Assembly: GCA_902783615.1 (NCBI GenBank)
Contig: CACZRQ010000138.1
Coordinates: 1-9,659 of the forward strand
DNA length: 9,659 nucleotides
Reading direction: 5' to 3'
Origin: an uncultured Bacteroidales bacterium
GTDB lineage: Bacteria > Bacteroidota > Bacteroidia > Bacteroidales > Bacteroidaceae
The notes below the pieces were generated by a model. The model was not told the DNA's origin. It did not search any database and saw nothing but the letters and a program-made list of their open reading frames with translations. The position numbers were made by a program, and so were the translations under genes. Of this stretch, positions 7,901 through 9,659 are shown piece after piece; within the stretch, counting starts at the first letter, position 1; every line of letters begins with the position of its first letter.

Positions 7901-8024
7901 AGTAGTGGCTATGCATCGGCAAGCGGTTCACCTCGTTCACGCGTGGGTCTTGCCACTCGTTGCTTTGAGCCTGTGCGCCCAGAGCCATCACAGCCAGCAA
8001 ACCCATCATCAAATGTCTTTTCAT
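4923..8024 (-). CDS. lacZ: Secreted LacZ-type GH2 beta-galactosidase
   Basis: This 1033-residue glycoside hydrolase family 2 enzyme should release terminal beta-galactose with retention. A signal peptide (MKRHLMMGLLAVMALGAQA, cleavage before Gln20) with no lipobox Cys predicts a soluble periplasmic or exported protein. Domain order is as in E. coli LacZ (1024 residues): sugar-binding jelly roll about 58-232, Ig-like about 235-333, TIM barrel about 335-620, second Ig-like about 630-720, small-chain beta-sandwich about 745-1025. Active-site residues align with a small offset: D209, H358, H392, E417, H419, acid/base E463 (GNEAG), M503-Y504, nucleophile E527 (QCEYAHAMGN), W558, N594 and W1002 near the C-terminus. 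All are present, so the enzyme should be active. Lactose is the simplest substrate, but plant or host galactosides are equally possible in this phylum. No susC/susD pair, other glycosidase or transporter adjoins it, so it is not visibly in a polysaccharide utilisation locus. Only about 34 bases separate its stop from the fusA2 promoter. Confidence 0.95.
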   Translation of the reverse strand: MKRHLMMGLLAVMALGAQAQSNEWQDPRVNEVNRLPMHSHYFAFENDKAAQGTPEQAANYMTLNGVWKFNWVEDADARPTDFWKTDFNDKSWGAMPVPGMWELNGYGDPLYVNIGYAWMNQFKSNPPEIPIKNNHVGSYRKEITVPAGWNGKQIIAHFGSVTSNIYLWVNGRFVGYSEDSKLEAEFDLTPFVKPGQKNLIAFQVFRWCDGTYLEDQDFFRYCGVARDSYLYARNKQQISDIRVTPDLDAQYKNGKLDVQLTTKGGGTVELALLDAAGKEVASQSVKAAPQTSVTLNVANPSKWTAETPYLYTLKATLKNGANTVEVIPLKVGFRKIEIKNAQLLVNGQAVLFKGADRHELDPDGGYVVSRERMMQDIQIMKKFNINGVRTSHYPNDSYWYDLCDQYGIYVVAEANLESHGMGYGDKTLAIRDDYKLAHMQRNQRNVQRNFNHPSIIFWSLGNEAGYGANFEAAYDWIKAEDKSRPVQYERAGYDGKSDIYCPMYLDYNNSIKYSEDPSKTKPLIQCEYAHAMGNSEGGFKEYWDIIRKYPKYQGGFIWDFVDQSVRWQKNGKMIYGYGGDFNKFDASDQNFCDNGLISPDRVPNPHMYEVGYFYQNIWTKMVDADKGIISIYNENFFRDLSDYYLGWQLIHNGKVEKTGRIDNLDVAPQQTVTIQLDYGETCKHCEWLLNVSYKLKQRDGLLPVDYEVAKDQLVINPFQGTNVALKNAVVNNVSETKPVIQDNDRHYLIVKGEQFRMEFSRQTGYLVKYQLNGQEVLNEGAALTPNFWRAPTDNDFGANLQRRFAAWKNPTIKLTKLSQEESDGMAKVKAEYEMEGVKAKLELSYLINNKGAVKVTQKLQADKDAKVANLFRFGMQLPMPECYENIEYYGRGPIENYADRKYSTFLGIYKQTVTEQFYPYIRPQENGNKTDIRYWKITNNTGKGIQVVAEQPFSASALHYTIESLDEGMTKHQMHSHEIEPAKLTNLLIDKVQQGLGCVNSWGTIPLEEYMLPYQDYEFTFVISPVSNQIAID

Positions 8025-8060
8025 ACTGATATGCTTTAAGGTTATTTATTTTCCAATCGA

Positions 8061-8068
8061 CAAATGTA
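8061..8068 (-). promoter_or_regulatory. -7 box of the lacZ promoter
   Basis: On the minus strand TACATTTG (8068-8061) matches TAnnTTTG exactly. A start near 8054 gives a leader of about 30 nt before the lacZ ATG at 8024. No good TTTG is found at the expected -33 distance (about 8089-8092), which suggests dependence on an activator or a weak promoter. Confidence 0.5.
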
Positions 8069-8088
8069 GGCATTTTGCCGAAATTATA

Positions 8089-8100
8089 CTACTTTTGTAG
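8089..8100. repeat. Short palindrome CTAC-TTTT-GTAG over the hemW -7 box
   Basis: CTAC (8089-8092) and GTAG (8097-8100) form a 4-bp inverted repeat around TTTT, overlapping the hemW -7 box. On the minus strand it falls where the -33 of lacZ would be. It could be an operator half-site arrangement, or simply follow from the TACTTTTG box itself. Confidence 0.25.
8090..8097 (+). promoter_or_regulatory. -7 box of the hemW promoter
   Basis: TACTTTTG matches TAnnTTTG exactly and is 19 bases before the hemW ATG. The start point would be near 8104, giving a leader of only about 12 nt. The nearest TTTG (8073-8076) is 13 bases upstream, too close for a normal -33, so the -33 element appears poor. Confidence 0.45.
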
Positions 8101-8116
8101 GTGAAATCTTTCAGTT

Positions 8117-9244
8117 ATGGCAGGAATTTACATACATGTGCCCTTTTGCAAGACGCGATGTGCCTATTGCGACTTCTACTCCACCACCTTGGAGGAGCTG
8201 AAGCCACGCTACATCGATGCGGTGTGCCAGGAGTTGCTGATGCGGGCCACCTACCTGCTCGGCGAACCCATCCTGACGGTCTATCTGGGAGGAGGAACGC
8301 CTTCTCAGCTTTCTGCGGAAGAGCTCAAGAAGCTGTTCTACTGCATTGATAAGGTGTATGGTTTGAGGGATTGCCAGGAGATTACCTTGGAGGCGAACCC
8401 TGACGACCTGACGGAGGAGTATGTGGAGATGCTGGCCTCGATGCCTTTCAACCGCATCAGCATGGGTATCCAAACTTTCCACGACCCTACTCTACAGCTG
8501 ATGGGGCGTCGGCATACTGCCACTCAGGCCATTGAGGCGGTGGGCCGATGTCAGGATTATGGCTTCGACAACATCAGCATCGACTTGATTTACGGGTTGC
8601 CTGGCGAGACTCCCGAGCGCTGGCGGCAAGACCTGCAAACGGCTTTCAGCTTGGGGGTGCAGCACATTTCTGCCTATCATCTTACTTACGAGCAGGGCAC
8701 TCGCCTGTGGGAAATGTTGCAGCAGGGAAAGGTGAGCGAGGTGGACGAAGACACCAGCGTGGAGCTGTTCCGCATGCTATGCGATGAGATGCAGCAAGCT
8801 GGCTATGAGCATTATGAGATTTCCAACTTTGCCCTCCCCGGCTATCGCTCTCGGCACAACAGTGCTTATTGGCGCGAGGTGCCTTACTTGGGTTGCGGCC
8901 CAAGCGCCCATTCGTTCGATGGGTCGAGCCGCGAATGGAATGTGGCTTCGCTTTCCGACTATATCATGGCGATTGAACAGGGGCATCGTGATTTCGAGCA
9001 TGAGAGACTGGATATCAACACCCGCTATAATGAAATGGTGATGACACGCCTGCGCACCTGCGAGGGGATTCCGCTGTCAGCGTTGCAGCAACGCTTCGGC
9101 AAGACATACCACGATTATTGTCTGCATCTGGCCACCCCTTTCATCCGCCAAGGCTTGTTAGAGCAGCAAGGAGATACCCTCCGTCTTACACGCGAAGGCA
9201 TCTTTGTATCAGACGATATCATCAGTGATTTAATGAAGATTTAG
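8117..9244 (+). CDS. hemW: Radical SAM heme chaperone HemW
   Basis: This 375-residue cytoplasmic protein belongs to the HemW (formerly HemN-like) branch of radical SAM enzymes. The cluster-binding motif is C11-xxx-C15-xx-C18 followed by F20, in the typical context HVPFCKTRCAYCDF. The SAM-binding GGGTPS is at 58-63, EANP at 92-95, and the HemW signatures YEISNFA (233-239) and HNxxYW followed by YLGCGPSAHS (257-266) are present. The C-terminal winged-helix-like domain covers about 300-375. HemW binds heme and passes it to hemoproteins such as respiratory enzymes. It is often annotated as oxygen-independent coproporphyrinogen oxidase, but the longer N-terminal region of true HemN is absent, which favours HemW. 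Length is normal for the family. The start chosen puts the CxxxCxxC motif at residue 11, as expected. It is transcribed away from lacZ, with no functional link evident, and converges on the AraC-type gene with 33 bases between the stops. Confidence 0.93.
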   Translation: MAGIYIHVPFCKTRCAYCDFYSTTLEELKPRYIDAVCQELLMRATYLLGEPILTVYLGGGTPSQLSAEELKKLFYCIDKVYGLRDCQEITLEANPDDLTEEYVEMLASMPFNRISMGIQTFHDPTLQLMGRRHTATQAIEAVGRCQDYGFDNISIDLIYGLPGETPERWRQDLQTAFSLGVQHISAYHLTYEQGTRLWEMLQQGKVSEVDEDTSVELFRMLCDEMQQAGYEHYEISNFALPGYRSRHNSAYWREVPYLGCGPSAHSFDGSSREWNVASLSDYIMAIEQGHRDFEHERLDINTRYNEMVMTRLRTCEGIPLSALQQRFGKTYHDYCLHLATPFIRQGLLEQQGDTLRLTREGIFVSDDIISDLMKI

Positions 9245-9277
9245 ACTATATTCTTAAGGACTAAAAACAAATTTCCC

Positions 9278-9659
9278 CTACTCCTTTACCTTAAATTTTG
9301 ATGGTGCAGGCTTGCCCTGAGCCTTAAAGGCTTTGTTCATGGAGGCCTGCGAGGAGAATCCACACTTCTGCGCCACATCAGACAGACGCATGGTTGGATC
9401 CTGTTGGATGAGGCTGATGGCATGACGCACGCGCAGCTGCGAAATCATGTCGTAATACGACTGGTAGCCGCAACGACGGATGACCTCGGAGAGATAGGTG
9501 GAATTGGTGCCCAAACGCTGCAGCAGGGTGTCGCTCACCAAGTGAGGCTCGGTATAGATATGCTCGTCGTTGAGTAAGTGATTCAGGCGCAGAATCAGCC
9601 CTTTATATCGATCTTCAAGCTGAGTAGGCGCTTCTTCTTCGACCTGTTCTTCCACAGGC
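9278..9659 (-). CDS. AraC/XylS-type HTH regulator, C-terminal part (partial)
   Basis: The frame ends at TAG (9280-9278) and runs off the right edge; codons continue upstream of 9655 (a GTG, probably an internal Val), so the start is outside the window. About 127 residues are visible. An acidic linker (EEQVEEEAP) is followed by an AraC-type double helix-turn-helix. The first HTH is around LVSDTLLQRLGTNSTYLSEVI, split by YLSEV-type contacts. The second is around LSDVAQKCGFSSQASMNKAFK, ending in the family motif GKPAPSKF. The usual Phe of the second HTH (SxxxFxxxFK) is Met here. In Bacteroidales such domains often end proteins with N-terminal membrane or tetratricopeptide sensor regions; the acidic linker fits such an arrangement, but the sensor part is not visible. 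Effector and targets are unknown. Confidence 0.85.
   Translation of the reverse strand, partial: PVEEQVEEEAPTQLEDRYKGLILRLNHLLNDEHIYTEPHLVSDTLLQRLGTNSTYLSEVIRRCGYQSYYDMISQLRVRHAISLIQQDPTMRLSDVAQKCGFSSQASMNKAFKAQGKPAPSKFKVKE

Noticed and set aside
7248..8039. 263-codon open frame on the plus strand opposite the lacZ 5' end
   Set aside because: It is antisense to the conserved GH2 N-terminal domain. Its composition is typical of a complementary-strand shadow frame, with no family resemblance.
8117..9244. Oxygen-independent coproporphyrinogen III oxidase (HemN)
   Set aside because: It is too short, with the CxxxCxxC motif at residue 11, no N-terminal HemN region, and HemW signatures present.

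Overview
The window looks like core chromosome of a Bacteroidales bacterium, most likely Prevotella/Segatella-like (the genus is inference). Four things point there: an RprX/RprY-type two-component pair, an EF-G2-type elongation factor paralog of the kind known from Bacteroides, a secreted LacZ-family GH2 beta-galactosidase, and starts that lack a Shine-Dalgarno sequence but follow Bacteroidota-type promoters (TTG near -33, TAnnTTTG near -7). I see no insertion sequence, phage gene, tRNA, rRNA or CRISPR array.

Layout. 1-94 (+) is the last transmembrane segment of a gene entering from the left. A strong bidirectional hairpin terminator (131-157) separates it from the convergent genes. On the minus strand, in transcription order from right to left, come lacZ (8024-4923), fusA2 (4801-2642), rprX (2403-871) and rprY (869-165). 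rprX and rprY are separated by one base and form an operon with its own well-matched promoter. fusA2 has its own probable promoter and a hairpin after its stop. hemW (8117-9244, +) is divergent from lacZ across a 92-bp region in which both probable -7 boxes lie back to back. The 3' end of an AraC-type regulator (9278 to the right edge, -) converges on hemW. No gene-free stretch exceeds 300 bases; the longest is 2404-2641.

How the genes fit together. The genes do not form one obvious pathway. lacZ releases galactose in the periplasm, hemW handles heme for hemoproteins, and rprXY is an envelope-sensing phosphorelay. fusA2 is the most interesting gene: it keeps the GTP-binding P-loop but has lost the catalytic His of the DTPGH motif (now DCPGA) and has other G-motif changes. 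It also carries an insertion of about 26 residues in domain IV. That matches the published Bacteroides thetaiotaomicron EF-G2, which sustains translocation during starvation without hydrolysing GTP. It is therefore a known but recently described system. I found no convincing wholly new system here.
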